Below, in pieces: positions 19,732 to 28,489 of a DNA stretch of 64,000 nt; positions within the stretch are counted from its first letter, which is position 1, and the number at the start of each line of letters is the position of its first letter. A program made the position numbers and the translations under genes. Source of the stretch: Microbulbifer rhizosphaerae (GTDB lineage Bacteria > Pseudomonadota > Gammaproteobacteria > Pseudomonadales > Cellvibrionaceae); assembly GCF_014191725.1 (NCBI RefSeq), contig NZ_JACHWZ010000009.1, positions 164,983 to 228,982 on the forward strand. The letters run 5' to 3'. The notes under the pieces were generated by a model that saw only the letters and a program-made list of their open reading frames with translations, did no database searches and was not told the origin of the DNA.

Positions 19732-20727
19732 GGAAGCCAGCCAGTTGCGGGTCTCCCGCCAGCGTTCGCTTTTTTCCAGCTCGAGCCAGGATTTTATCGC
19801 CGGTTTTCCACGCATGCGCTGCAACCGTTCACTGGATTTTACTTTGGGTACAAAATTCTCCAGCGCCTCGAGTGCCTGCAATGCTCCCAGGCGGCTGTTA
19901 CAAACCAGGCCCATATCGCAGCCGGCGTCCATCGCCGCGCGGATTCTGGCCCCGTAGCCGCCGGCAGCGCCGGCGCCCTCCATGGACAGGTCATCGCTGA
20001 AGATCACGCCGTCGAAACCCAGTTTGTCACGCAGGATATCCTGCAGCCAGAAACGGGAGAAGCCCACCGGCTGTTCGTCCACCCGGGCGAAGCGGATATG
20101 CGCCGGCATCACCGCATCCAGTTCACCGGCGCGCAGGGACTCCACAAAGGGAATGGCGTCGGAGTTCATCACGTCTTCGAGGGAGCGCTCGTCCACCGGC
20201 AGTTCTTCGTGGCTGTCCTCCAGCACATGGCCGTGACCGGGGAAATGCTTGCCGGTAGAGGCCATGCCGGCCCCGTGCATCCCCCGCATAAAGGCACTCA
20301 CCAGCGGCCCCACCTGCCGGGGGTCGGCGGCAAAGCTGCGGTCGCCGACGATACGACAGTGGCTGTCGTCCGCGTCCAGCACAGGGGCGAAACTGAAGTC
20401 CAGGCCGATTGCCAGCAGTTCCGACGCCAGCAGCCAGCCCACGTCCTCCAGCCGTTTCATGTCGGCGCGGGCGGCCAGTGCCTGCATGGATGGAAGCGAG
20501 GTAAACTCCCCCTTGAAACGCTGTACCCGGCCGCCCTCCTGGTCCACCGCCAACAGCAGTTCCGGACGCTCCGCCCGGATATCGGCCACCAGCGCCTCGA
20601 TCTGCGCCCGATCGCGGAAGTTGCGCCCAAAGAAGATGAGCCCACCCACCAGCGGATTCCGCAGCAGCTTGCGATCCTCCGCGGTCAGCTCCTGGCCTTC
20701 GATATCAATCATTACCGGACCGATCAT
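19726..20727 (-). CDS. nagZ: Beta-N-acetylhexosaminidase NagZ
   Basis: 333 aa, family 3 glycoside hydrolase. Cytoplasmic NagZ removes GlcNAc from anhydromuropeptides in peptidoglycan recycling and produces the signals that induce AmpC in some bacteria. Motifs are DQEGGRVQRFKG and the catalytic loop KHFPGHGHVLEDSHEEL, with DDLSMEGAGAAGGY carrying the nucleophile Asp. ATG 20727 has GAGGAA upstream. The 24-bp inverted repeat arm lies just upstream of its ribosome-binding site. Confidence 0.94.
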   Translation of the reverse strand: MIGPVMIDIEGQELTAEDRKLLRNPLVGGLIFFGRNFRDRAQIEALVADIRAERPELLLAVDQEGGRVQRFKGEFTSLPSMQALAARADMKRLEDVGWLLASELLAIGLDFSFAPVLDADDSHCRIVGDRSFAADPRQVGPLVSAFMRGMHGAGMASTGKHFPGHGHVLEDSHEELPVDERSLEDVMNSDAIPFVESLRAGELDAVMPAHIRFARVDEQPVGFSRFWLQDILRDKLGFDGVIFSDDLSMEGAGAAGGYGARIRAAMDAGCDMGLVCNSRLGALQALEALENFVPKVKSSERLQRMRGKPAIKSWLELEKSERWRETRNWLASM

Positions 20728-20741
20728 GGGAGTTCCTCTTT

Positions 20742-20880
20742 AATGCGGAATGATGAATGCGGAATACGCGGGCCAGCTTCGTGCCACGGACCGCCACCGG
20801 CCGCGACCGGGCTCCAGGGGCAACCCGAACACAACGTCTCGCATCGGATATCCTTCATTCCGCATTCATCATTCCGCATT
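20742..20880. repeat. 24-bp perfect inverted repeat between nagZ and psrA
   Basis: 20742-20765 (AATGCGGAATGATGAATGCG...) is the exact reverse complement of 20857-20880. The 91-bp centre is GC-rich. The right arm is followed by further ATTCCGCATTCATC words up to 20902, entering the psrA 3' end. Confidence 0.9.
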
Positions 20881-20886
20881 CCGCAT

Positions 20887-21522
20887 TCATCCTTCCGCAT
20901 TCACTTTAAGCATCGCCGCCGCCGCGGGCACCAGCCGGTCCAGGGTTTCCGGAAGGCTGCTCTGAGCACCGAAATCTTCTCTCAGAATAGCCTCGATGGC
21001 GTCGAAGCTCGACAGGGTAAATACGGTGGCGCCCAGCATGAAGTAGAGGCGCCAGTAGAAGCTCACCGGGTCCAGGTGCGGCAGCGCCCTCTCCAGTAGT
21101 CCGGCGAAACGGTGGTAACTGTCGCCGTAGCGGGAGACGATGAAGCGGCGCAGGTGCCCCTGGGACTGGGAATAAGCCAGCCCCAGCAGGCGCATAAAGC
21201 GCTGTGGATCGCGCCCCTCCGCCGCCAGGCTGCCGAGCCCCACCCGATAGAGACTCTCCAGCAGCTCCTCCACGGTCAACCGCTGGCCCGCCGCTTCACG
21301 GCGATCCAGTTCACCGGCGAGACTGGCGGTAAAAGGCGTCAAAAAGCGCTCGAACACTGCCTGGATCAGTTCTTTTTTTGATCCAAAGTGGTAATTTACT
21401 GCGGCGAGGTTGACCCCGGCGGTGCTGGTGATGGTACGCAGGGAGGTCTCGGTAAAGCCGCGTTCGGCAAAGAGCACCTCAGCGGCATCCAATATCCGGC
21501 CGATCGTATCCGTCTGGCTCAT
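20887..21522 (-). CDS. psrA: TetR-family regulator, PsrA-like
   Basis: 211 aa. The N-terminal helix-turn-helix (RILDAAEVLFAERGFTETSL ... VNYHFGSKKELIQAV) is nearly that of Pseudomonas PsrA, which senses long-chain fatty acids and controls beta-oxidation and rpoS. The neighbours nagZ and lexA match the Pseudomonas order. ATG 21522 is chosen; a TTG six codons upstream is also open. A PsrA-type site (AAAC-N4-GTTT) lies 22 bp upstream of the start, suggesting autoregulation. Confidence 0.85.
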   Translation of the reverse strand: MSQTDTIGRILDAAEVLFAERGFTETSLRTITSTAGVNLAAVNYHFGSKKELIQAVFERFLTPFTASLAGELDRREAAGQRLTVEELLESLYRVGLGSLAAEGRDPQRFMRLLGLAYSQSQGHLRRFIVSRYGDSYHRFAGLLERALPHLDPVSFYWRLYFMLGATVFTLSSFDAIEAILREDFGAQSSLPETLDRLVPAAAAMLKVNAEG

Positions 21523-21543
21523 AGGAATTCGAACCAACAATTA

Positions 21544-21555
21544 AAACAGTTGTTT
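21544..21555. promoter_or_regulatory. Candidate PsrA operator
   Basis: AAACAGTTGTTT has inverted AAAC/GTTT arms with a 4-bp centre, matching the G/C-AAAC-N2-4-GTTT-G/C pattern reported for PsrA. It sits just upstream of psrA and could also affect the divergent small gene. Confidence 0.5.
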
Positions 21556-21677
21556 AGTGCAAGGCAGATTAGCATATTCCGCGCCAGCTGGCGCCGTTGG
21601 CGGGTCGTTGTTGAACTTTGTTGAACCGGTGGCGCGGACATTAAATTGAAAGGAAGAATCGAGGAGAAGGGTTTGCC

Positions 21678-21989
21678 ATGACTCAAAAACGACCGGAAAT
21701 CGGCAGCTGGTTCGAAAATATCGACGGCGGCCTGCTGTTCGAAGTAGTCGCAGTGGACGATACCATCGAAGTCCAATACGCCGACGGCACCCTGGATGAG
21801 TTCGACTGGGAACAGTGGCGGGAGATGTCCCTGGTGCCGGCGGCGGAGCCGGAGGACGCCAACGCGGCCTACGGCCTGACGGTGGACGACCAGTCACAAA
21901 ATGCACGGGGCTTCAGCGTACCGGAGGACACCAACCCCCTCGACCACATTGAGGGGGAACCTTTCGAGGGGACAGACGAGTCGCCCTGA
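21678..21989 (+). CDS. Small acidic protein (DUF6763-like)
   Basis: 103 aa, strongly acidic, no signal or membrane segment. The N-terminal half (IGSWFENIDGGLLFEVVAVD followed by EVQYADGTLDEFDWEQW) looks like a small beta-barrel of the kind seen in DUF6763 proteins of gammaproteobacteria. The C-terminal half is low complexity (EDTNPLDHIEGEPFEGTDE). Function is unknown. ATG 21678 has GAGGAGAAGG upstream. Confidence 0.75.
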   Translation: MTQKRPEIGSWFENIDGGLLFEVVAVDDTIEVQYADGTLDEFDWEQWREMSLVPAAEPEDANAAYGLTVDDQSQNARGFSVPEDTNPLDHIEGEPFEGTDESP

Positions 21990-22022
21990 CGAATTCCTTG
22001 CAAAGGGAGACCGGGCGGCCAA

Positions 22023-22664
22023 TCATTCCTCCCGCCCTCTGATGTAGTCAATAATGACCTCCGCCGCCTCCTCCACGGTATCCACGATGCTGAACAAATC
22101 CAGGTCCGAGGCGTCGATGCAGCTGCTCTCCAGCACCGTATCCACCAGCCAGCCGTGCAGTCCGGACCAATAGCGCTTGCCCACCAGTACGACGGGAAAG
22201 CGCTGTACTTTCTGTGTCTGTACCAGGGTCAGCGCCTCGAACAGTTCGTCCAGGGTGCCGTAGCCACCGGGCATACCCACAAAACCCACCGCGTGTTTGA
22301 CGAACATAAACTTGCGCACAAAGAAGTAGCGGAAATTGAGGCTGATGTCCTGGTAGGGGTTGGCCGCCTGCTCGAAAGGCAGTTCGATGTTGAGCCCGAT
22401 GGAGACGCCGCGCTGGGGCAAGGCGCCGCGATTGCAGGCTTCCATAATCCCCGGGCCACCACCGGTCATCACCGGTATACCTTCCGCGGCCAGTAACTCC
22501 CCCAGCCTGACTCCCTGCTGATATTCCGGAGTATCCTCTGTGAAGCGCGCACTGCCGAATACTGTCACGGAACCGGTGAGCGCAATCAATCGTTCAATTC
22601 CATCCACCAGCTCGGACTGTATCCGCAGTACCCGCCAGGCTTCCGGCATTTTTGCGTCCAGCAT
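22023..22664 (-). CDS. LOG-family (TIGR00730) nucleotide phosphoribohydrolase
   Basis: 213 aa, Rossmann-like. It carries the LOG signature GGGPGIMEACNRGA and PGGYGTLDELFE (PGGxGTxxE), which define the catalytic pocket that releases a base from nucleoside 5'-monophosphates. In plants this makes cytokinins; in bacteria the natural substrate is often AMP or unknown. It is divergent from lexA, with the SOS boxes about 130 bp upstream of its start. Confidence 0.88.
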   Translation of the reverse strand: MLDAKMPEAWRVLRIQSELVDGIERLIALTGSVTVFGSARFTEDTPEYQQGVRLGELLAAEGIPVMTGGGPGIMEACNRGALPQRGVSIGLNIELPFEQAANPYQDISLNFRYFFVRKFMFVKHAVGFVGMPGGYGTLDELFEALTLVQTQKVQRFPVVLVGKRYWSGLHGWLVDTVLESSCIDASDLDLFSIVDTVEEAAEVIIDYIRGREE

Positions 22665-22779
22665 TTTCTTTCCTTTTATTTGTCGCGTATCTCTTTCAAC
22701 CAGTCATTATCTCCCCTTCTCTACTTATAGCAGCTTATTGCGACAATGGGCGTTGCCGGCCGTCCACCGGGCACAAAGA

Positions 22780-22807
22780 TTGCGCAGGAGGCAAATCTGT
22801 ATATAAT
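22780..22807 (+). promoter_or_regulatory. lexA promoter
   Basis: TTGCGC and TATAAT are separated by 16 bp and lie 44 bp upstream of the lexA ATG. The -10 box lies inside the first LexA box. Confidence 0.65.
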
Positions 22808-22812
22808 CCCAG
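22797..22812. promoter_or_regulatory. LexA box 1
   Basis: CTGTATATAATCCCAG fits CTG-N10-CAG and overlaps the -10 region, so bound LexA would block RNA polymerase. Confidence 0.85.
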
Positions 22813-22815
22813 CAA

Positions 22816-22831
22816 CTGTATATAAATACAG
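22816..22831. promoter_or_regulatory. LexA box 2
   Basis: CTGTATATAAATACAG is a near-consensus SOS box, 3 bp from box 1. The tandem arrangement matches the two-operator lexA promoters of enterics and pseudomonads. Confidence 0.92.
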
Positions 22832-22850
22832 AACAACCTCAGGTGACCCT

Positions 22851-23456
22851 ATGACCAATCTCACTGCACGCCAGGCTCAGGTACTTGAACTGATCAAGTC
22901 CTACCTGGAGGAAACCGGCTATCCACCCACGCGCGCGGAGATCGCCCAGGAACTGGGCTTTCGCTCCCCCAACGCCGCGGAAGAACACCTGAAGGCACTG
23001 GCGCGCAAAGGCGCGATCGAGATGGTGGCGGGCGCCTCGCGGGGAATCCGCATCCCCGATTATCAACCGGGCCTGCCGATCGTAGGGCGTGTAGCCGCCG
23101 GCAACCCGATCCTCGCCGAGGAGAACATCGAGGACTACTGCGACCTCCCCGCAGACTTCTTTCACCCACCGGCGGACTACCTGCTGCGGGTGCACGGCAT
23201 GAGCATGCGCGACGCCGGCATACTGGATGGTGACCTGCTCGCGGTACAGCGCACAGACCAAGTGCGCAACGGTCAGATAGTGGTGGCGCGGATCGAGGAT
23301 GAAGTTACCGTCAAACGCTTCCGCCGCAAAGGCAATCAGGCGACGGTGCAGCTATTGCCGGAAAACGAGGATTTCGAAGTGATCCAGGTGGATATGCGGG
23401 ACAAGCGCTTTGCTATCGAAGGACTGGCGGTGGGGGTGATCAGGCAGAGCCCTTGA
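22851..23456 (+). CDS. lexA: SOS repressor LexA
   Basis: 201 aa. N-terminal winged helix (residues 1-70) and C-terminal S24 protease domain. The self-cleavage site is Ala83-Gly84 (VGRVAAGNP), the catalytic Ser is 118 (VHGMSMRD) and the Lys is 155 (VTVKRFRR). It represses DNA-damage genes and is autoregulated through two boxes just upstream. ATG 22851 is preferred over an upstream in-frame start because the SOS boxes occupy that stretch. Confidence 0.97.
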   Translation: MTNLTARQAQVLELIKSYLEETGYPPTRAEIAQELGFRSPNAAEEHLKALARKGAIEMVAGASRGIRIPDYQPGLPIVGRVAAGNPILAEENIEDYCDLPADFFHPPADYLLRVHGMSMRDAGILDGDLLAVQRTDQVRNGQIVVARIEDEVTVKRFRRKGNQATVQLLPENEDFEVIQVDMRDKRFAIEGLAVGVIRQSP

Positions 23457-23490
23457 GCAGTTAGCAGGAACGCGCTCACTGATAACTGCT
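23456..23490. repeat. AGCAGTTA/TAACTGCT dyad at the lexA stop
   Basis: An 8-bp inverted repeat whose left arm touches the lexA stop codon. It could act as a weak transcript end, though there is no T-run. It belongs to the CAGT/GATAACTG-rich group of gene-end dyads. Confidence 0.5.
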
Positions 23491-23508
23491 GACTGAACAA
23501 TGAAATGA

Positions 23509-23766
23509 TCAATGCACTGTGTGATTGACCGGGGTAATCTCTTCGTCTTCGTCGAAATAACCCGGTTCCATATCGTCGATATTCTGTACAGCCTCTATGC
23601 CGGCCTCCAGCATGGCGCGGGCGATGGCGATCTTGTGTTCACGCAGGAAATCCAGACTCTCGCTGGAGAAATGGATACGCACCAGCGGGTCCTCCCGGTG
23701 GCCAGCACGACGTAGTGCCACATCGCCATTGGCCAGTTCGACAATTTCAAAAGTCTCGGAGGACAT
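23509..23766 (-). CDS. Small conserved protein of unknown function
   Basis: 85 aa. A compact N-terminal beta/alpha part (ETFEIVELANGDVALRRAGH, then LVRIHFSSESLDFLREHK) is followed by an acidic tail. No enzymatic motif. In Pseudomonas a small gene occupies a similar place between lexA and topA. No sulA-type cell-division inhibitor is visible between lexA and this gene. Confidence 0.7.
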   Translation of the reverse strand: MSSETFEIVELANGDVALRRAGHREDPLVRIHFSSESLDFLREHKIAIARAMLEAGIEAVQNIDDMEPGYFDEDEEITPVNHTVH

Positions 23767-23882
23767 GCTTTTCTCCCGCTACATCAATTTGTGTGCAGGG
23801 TAACATACAGAGGCCAGCAACCAGAAGTCAGAGGACAGATTCGCCCTTTCTGTCACCTGATTTCTGATCTCTGTCTACTGGA

Positions 23883-24374
23883 CTACCACTCCTCCATATG
23901 CGCGCGCTGGCGCCGCACCAACTCTTCGAGGGCTCCGCGCCACGTTTGCAAAAGTTCTTCGTTGAGAACTGGAATTTCGGCAGTGGACAGATTTTGCAAC
24001 GGAATCAAGTTGTCCCCTCCCCGATTACCCTCGCTCCTCCCGCCGGAGAATTTCCACAGTTGCAACCACGCGGCCTGCAGTTGCGACAGCCAACTGCCGG
24101 GGTCTCCAAGCAGCTCCAGCAACTCGACAGCCTCCGCACAGGCCATACCGCGGGCAACGGCCCGCTCCTTGAGTTCAGACGCGGATTCGGGCTCGCAACC
24201 CAGCTGCAACTGAAAAGCCAGTTCGCAGAGAAAGGCGCGGTAGGCGCGCCACAGCTGCACCATCGCTCCCTCCTGCACCGCCGCCTGTCGCAACGCGGGC
24301 CCGCCCTCTCCTTCAAGGAGCAGTTGGCTTTTGCGCAGAGCGGACGCCACCGCGCCGGTGTAGGGATTGCTCAT
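23883..24374 (-). CDS. DUF6586-like protein
   Basis: 163 aa, helical, with the start [20 protein letters not shown] typical of the small protein encoded next to topA in pseudomonads (DUF6586). The ATG overlaps the topA stop (ATGA), so translation is coupled; a longer upstream frame runs inside topA and is disregarded. Function unknown. Confidence 0.75.
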   Translation of the reverse strand: MSNPYTGAVASALRKSQLLLEGEGGPALRQAAVQEGAMVQLWRAYRAFLCELAFQLQLGCEPESASELKERAVARGMACAEAVELLELLGDPGSWLSQLQAAWLQLWKFSGGRSEGNRGGDNLIPLQNLSTAEIPVLNEELLQTWRGALEELVRRQRAHMEEW

Positions 24375-27049
24375 CTGCCCGCGGCCGCTTTCTTGCGTGC
24401 CGGCTTGCGCGCGGTACCACCGCTTCCGGCCTCGATCTGCCACTTGCCGTCTCGATAAAAGGCGCGCCAGCCGGTGGCCTTGCCCTCTTCCTCGGACTGG
24501 ACATACTGCTCTTGAGTCTTGCGGCTGAAACGCACTACCGTATCCCGCCCCTTGTCGTCCTCGGTGGGCGCCGAAAACAGGAAACTGTACTTGGGATCGA
24601 TCTCGCTTTTGTGTGGCAAAAGCTCTTTTACCAGCGGCGCACGGGTCTCGCGGTTCTTCGGGAACTGGCTGGCGGCGAGGAACAGGCCCGAGGCGCCGTC
24701 GCGCAGAATATAATGGTCGTCCACTTTCTGGCAGGGCAGCTCGGGCATGGGCACCGGATCCATTTTCGGTGGCGCCGGCTGGCCGTTCTTGAGCAGTTTA
24801 CGAGTGTTCTTGCACTCCTCGCTGGTGCAGCCGAAGTACTTGCCGAAACGACCGGACTTCAGCTGCATATCGCTGCCACACTTGTCGCACTCGATCACCG
24901 GCCCGTCGTAGCCCTTGATCTTGAAAGTGCCCTTCTCCACCTCGTAGCCGTTGCAATCCGGGTTGTTGCCGCAGATATGCAGTTTGCGCTGCTCGTCCAG
25001 CAGGTAGCTGTCCATGGCGGTGCCGCACTTGGAACAGCGGCGCTTGTCGCGCAACTGGCGGGATTCCGCTTCTTCATCCTTGTCCGCGTCCACGGCCTCT
25101 TCGCCGGACACCAGGTTCATGGTGTTGGTGCAGCGCTCCTTGGGTGGCAACCCGTAGCCGGAGCAGCCGAGGAAAACGCCGGTGGAGCCGGTGCGGATCT
25201 GCATATGCCGGCCGCACTTGCTGCACTCGATATCGGTGTCCGTGGGCGCGTTGCGGCGCATGCCGCCCTCGGCGGCCTGGGCTTTTTCCAGGCGCGCGGA
25301 GAAGTCCCTGTAGAACTCGTCGAGCAGTTCTTTCCAGCCCTTCTCCCCCTCCGCCACCGTGTCCAGGGATTCCTCCAGGTTGGCGGTAAAACCGTAATCC
25401 ATCAGGTTCTTGAAGTTCTCGCTCAGGCGGTCGGTGACGATATCTCCCATTTTTTCCGCGTAGAAGCGCCTGTTTTCCAGGCGGACGTAGCCGCGGTCCT
25501 GGATAGTGGAGATGATTGAGGCGTAAGTGGAGGGACGGCCGATACCGCGCTTTTCCAGCTCTTTCACCAATGCCGCCTCGCTGTAGCGCGCCGGTGGTTT
25601 GGTGAAATGCTGTTTCGGATCCAGTTTTTTCAGCGAGAGTTTCTCTCCCACCTTCACGTCCGGCAACAGCAGGTCTTCGTCTTTTTTGCTGACCGGCGGC
25701 GCCACCTTTAAAAAGCCGTCGAAACGGATCACGCGCCCGCGGGCGCGCAGCTCGAAGTCGCCGGCGGTAACCACCACCGAGGTGGAAGTGAACTGCGCCG
25801 GAGTCATCTGGCAGGCCACGAACTGCTGCCAGATCAGGTTGTACAGGCGCTCGGCGTCACGTTCGACGCCGGAGAGCATATTCGGCTGCACACGCACATC
25901 CGAGGGCCGGATCGCCTCGTGGGCCTCCTGGGCGCCTTCCTTGCTGCTGTAGCTGTTGGGCTTTTCCGGCAGGTACTTATCGCCGTAGCTCTCACCGATA
26001 AATTCGCGCACCGATTCAACCGCCTCCGCGCTCAGGTTGGTGGAGTCGGTTCGCATATAGGTAATGTGGCCCGCCTCGTACAGGCGCTGCGCCAGCATCA
26101 TGGTTTTCTTGACGCTGAAACCCAGGCGGTTGCTCGCCGCCTGTTGCAAGGTGGAGGTGATAAACGGCGCCGAGGGCTTGGAACTGGTGGGCTTGTCGTC
26201 CCGCGCGGTGACTTTGAACTCGCTCGACTGCAGGGCCTTGACCGCGGCGCTGGCCTGTTCCTCGTTGACCGGGCGAAAGGCTTCGCCAGCCTGCTTTTTG
26301 ACTTCCAGGCGCAGCGGATCTGCCTTGGCAGTTTTGGTATCCGCGGCGAGAGTCCAGTACTCCTCGGGGATAAAGGCGCGAATCTCCCTCTCCCGCTCCA
26401 CCACAAGGCGCACCGCCACCGACTGCACCCGCCCGGCGGACAGGCCGCGGGCCACTTTTTCCCACAGCAGTGGCGAGACCATGTAACCGACGATGCGATC
26501 GAGGAAACGGCGCGCCTGCTGGGCGTTGACCCGGTTGATATTGAGCGGACCCGGATCCTTGAAAGCTTCCTGGATCGCGGACTTTGTGATCTCGTTGAAC
26601 ACCACCCGACGGTAGCGGCCCTCGTCGCCGCCGATGGACTCGCGCAGGTGCCAGGCGATGGCCTCTCCCTCGCGGTCCAAATCCGTGGCCAGGTAGATAT
26701 GGTCGGCATTGGCGGCCAGCTTGCGTAGCTCACTCACCACTTTTTCCTTGCCGGGCAGGATTTCGTAGTGGGCGGCCCAGTTGTGATCCGGGTCTATGCC
26801 CATGCGCTTGATCAACTGCTCGCGGTTTTTCTTGCGCTTGTAGGCCTCCTTGGCCTCCGGCGAAAGCTTGCGCGTCTCCGCGGCGCGGCGCGCGCGCTCC
26901 TTCGCGTCTACCGGCTGCCGGTTTCCGCCGCCGGTGGGCAAATCGCGAATATGGCCGACGCTGGACTTCACTACAAAGTCCTTTCCGAGATACTTGTTGA
27001 TGGTTTTCGCTTTGGCCGGCGATTCGACGATGACCAGTGATTTACCCAT
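24371..27049 (-). CDS. topA: DNA topoisomerase I
   Basis: 892 aa, type IA enzyme that relaxes negative supercoils. TOPRIM domain ([32 protein letters not shown]), catalytic Tyr in [10 protein letters not shown] (about residue 331), then three C-terminal four-Cys zinc modules ([24 protein letters not shown]) and a Lys-rich tail. I chose ATG 27049, giving [13 protein letters not shown] 27055 adds two residues. Confidence 0.97.
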   Translation of the reverse strand: MGKSLVIVESPAKAKTINKYLGKDFVVKSSVGHIRDLPTGGGNRQPVDAKERARRAAETRKLSPEAKEAYKRKKNREQLIKRMGIDPDHNWAAHYEILPGKEKVVSELRKLAANADHIYLATDLDREGEAIAWHLRESIGGDEGRYRRVVFNEITKSAIQEAFKDPGPLNINRVNAQQARRFLDRIVGYMVSPLLWEKVARGLSAGRVQSVAVRLVVEREREIRAFIPEEYWTLAADTKTAKADPLRLEVKKQAGEAFRPVNEEQASAAVKALQSSEFKVTARDDKPTSSKPSAPFITSTLQQAASNRLGFSVKKTMMLAQRLYEAGHITYMRTDSTNLSAEAVESVREFIGESYGDKYLPEKPNSYSSKEGAQEAHEAIRPSDVRVQPNMLSGVERDAERLYNLIWQQFVACQMTPAQFTSTSVVVTAGDFELRARGRVIRFDGFLKVAPPVSKKDEDLLLPDVKVGEKLSLKKLDPKQHFTKPPARYSEAALVKELEKRGIGRPSTYASIISTIQDRGYVRLENRRFYAEKMGDIVTDRLSENFKNLMDYGFTANLEESLDTVAEGEKGWKELLDEFYRDFSARLEKAQAAEGGMRRNAPTDTDIECSKCGRHMQIRTGSTGVFLGCSGYGLPPKERCTNTMNLVSGEEAVDADKDEEAESRQLRDKRRCSKCGTAMDSYLLDEQRKLHICGNNPDCNGYEVEKGTFKIKGYDGPVIECDKCGSDMQLKSGRFGKYFGCTSEECKNTRKLLKNGQPAPPKMDPVPMPELPCQKVDDHYILRDGASGLFLAASQFPKNRETRAPLVKELLPHKSEIDPKYSFLFSAPTEDDKGRDTVVRFSRKTQEQYVQSEEEGKATGWRAFYRDGKWQIEAGSGGTARKPARKKAAAGR

Positions 27050-27220
27050 AAGCATTTGATTTTAAATAGAAAATTTACTGCTTTCGCAAGCCTTGGCAGC
27101 CTTTGGCAAAGGCCAGCGCTGCGCGAATATATAAGCTCCGCCCCGGGTGCGGTCAAGCGAGCAGCGCAAATTACTGCTGCGCGACGTCCTGTTTTTTCAC
27201 CTTTCCGGGGTATCGACGAT

Positions 27221-27260
27221 TTTGCAGGAGCGGCCGCTGGCCGCCATCAGCGCAAGCTCC
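27221..27260. repeat. Partial palindromic repeat, copy 5
   Basis: One arm (GCAGGAGCGGCCGCTGGCCG) and a short degenerate partner (AAGCTCCTGG), upstream of topA. Confidence 0.6.
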
Positions 27261-27292
27261 TGGCGAGACCAATAACCACTGCCATTGAGTGG

Positions 27293-27817
27293 TTATTCGA
27301 CCTGTTCGGCGCTGTTTCGCGGCTGTCTTATTGCTTCCTCTATTGGCGACCGCGAAGCCTCCAGGGCTTTTTCCAGCGCCGTCATTCCCCTATCTCCAGA
27401 GGATTCCTGCCACTGCACCCCCAGCCCGGTCTCGGCGCCGACAATCGCGGTGGCGTCCTCCGGCAGCGCGGCCAGCAATTCCCGCAGCGGTCCCCAGGCA
27501 GCCTCCGGCGCGGCACGACCGTTGCGCCAGTCCCAGTGCCCGGAAAAATTCATCTCGTGATCACCCCGCTGCCGCTCCAGTACCCAGCCGGTCTGCAGGC
27601 GGCGGGCATCCCCCCAGCGGGTGAAGTACACCGCCGCGCTGCCCTGCCCTTCCGCCGCTGGCAGGGATTTCATCTGTACTGTCAGCCCCTCCCGGGCGGC
27701 GCGGCTGCGCAGTGTGGCCAGGCGCTGATCCCGGGCACTGGGCTTCAGCCACATCACCGGCCCCACTACCAGAACGATGGCAAAGAGAATAATAATGAGG
27801 GGCAGCCAACCGGTCAT
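27293..27817 (-). CDS. Membrane-anchored protein of unknown function
   Basis: 174 aa with one N-terminal helix (WLPLIIILFAIVLVVGPVMW) and a soluble domain on one side. Nothing in the soluble part matches a motif I know. ATG 27817 is chosen because AAGGAG lies five bases upstream; a GTG two codons earlier is possible. It is separated from topA by 243 bp and is divergent from the Usp gene. Confidence 0.65.
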   Translation of the reverse strand: MTGWLPLIIILFAIVLVVGPVMWLKPSARDQRLATLRSRAAREGLTVQMKSLPAAEGQGSAAVYFTRWGDARRLQTGWVLERQRGDHEMNFSGHWDWRNGRAAPEAAWGPLRELLAALPEDATAIVGAETGLGVQWQESSGDRGMTALEKALEASRSPIEEAIRQPRNSAEQVE

Positions 27818-27963
27818 AACCACTCCTTGTTGGTGGGATAAGGCGCCTATTTTGCGTTGCCCGGCGCCGCTTCTGTCAAGAACCTTTTTTTAAAGTAGAC
27901 TCTTAACCGATGAAGCAGCTTTCAACCTGCCAGTCCATCGTCCAGACACGGAGCGGAACGCCT

Positions 27964-28407
27964 ATGGCCAGTTACAAGCACATTCTCGTTGGCCTGGACC
28001 TCTCGAAGGAGTCCTCCCAGGTACTGCAAAAGGCCGCCGATATTAGCGGCGCCTGCGGGGCGGACCTGAGCCTGGCACACGTGATTGAGCCACTGACCTT
28101 CGCCTACGGCGGCGATATCCCCATGGACCTCTCGGAGGTCCAGGAGCAATTGCAAAACCAGGCAAAGGATCAGTTGCGCAAGTCCGCCGACAGACTGGGA
28201 ATCCCCGCGGAGCGCCAGCACGTGGTGCTGGGGCAGCCGGCGACGGAGATTCACCGCCTGGCGGAAGAACAGGAAGTGGATTTAATCGTTATCGGCAGTC
28301 ACGGCCGCCACGGCCTGGCGCTGCTGTTGGGGTCCACCGCCAACGGCGTCCTTCACGGCGCCTCCTGCGATGTGCTGGCCGTGCGGGTGCATGTCAATGA
28401 ACAGTGA
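27964..28407 (+). CDS. Universal stress protein (UspA family)
   Basis: 147-aa single Usp domain. The C-terminal ATP-binding signature is GSHGRHGLALLLGSTANGV (G-2x-G-9x-G-S/T), so it should be an ATP-binding type. ATG 27964 gives the family start MASYKHILVGLDLS; an upstream in-frame start exists but adds an atypical leader. It converges on uup across a heptamer array. Confidence 0.9.
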   Translation: MASYKHILVGLDLSKESSQVLQKAADISGACGADLSLAHVIEPLTFAYGGDIPMDLSEVQEQLQNQAKDQLRKSADRLGIPAERQHVVLGQPATEIHRLAEEQEVDLIVIGSHGRHGLALLLGSTANGVLHGASCDVLAVRVHVNEQ

Positions 28408-28429
28408 ACAGTGAACAGGTTTATTTTGT

Positions 28430-28489
28430 ACTGATCACTGATCACTGATCACTGATCACTGATCACTGATCACTGATCACTGATCACTG
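28430..28489. repeat. Heptamer tandem array (ATCACTG)
   Basis: Eight perfect copies of ATCACTG preceded by a partial copy, lying between the convergent ends of the Usp and uup genes. The uup stop codon and its last two codons are inside the array. Each unit junction forms the palindrome TGATCA and a GATC site. Confidence 0.95.

Noticed and set aside
28430..28489. Possible CRISPR array
   Set aside because: The units are 7 bp in direct tandem without spacers, and no cas genes are present. The same applies to the octamer array at 40899-40968.
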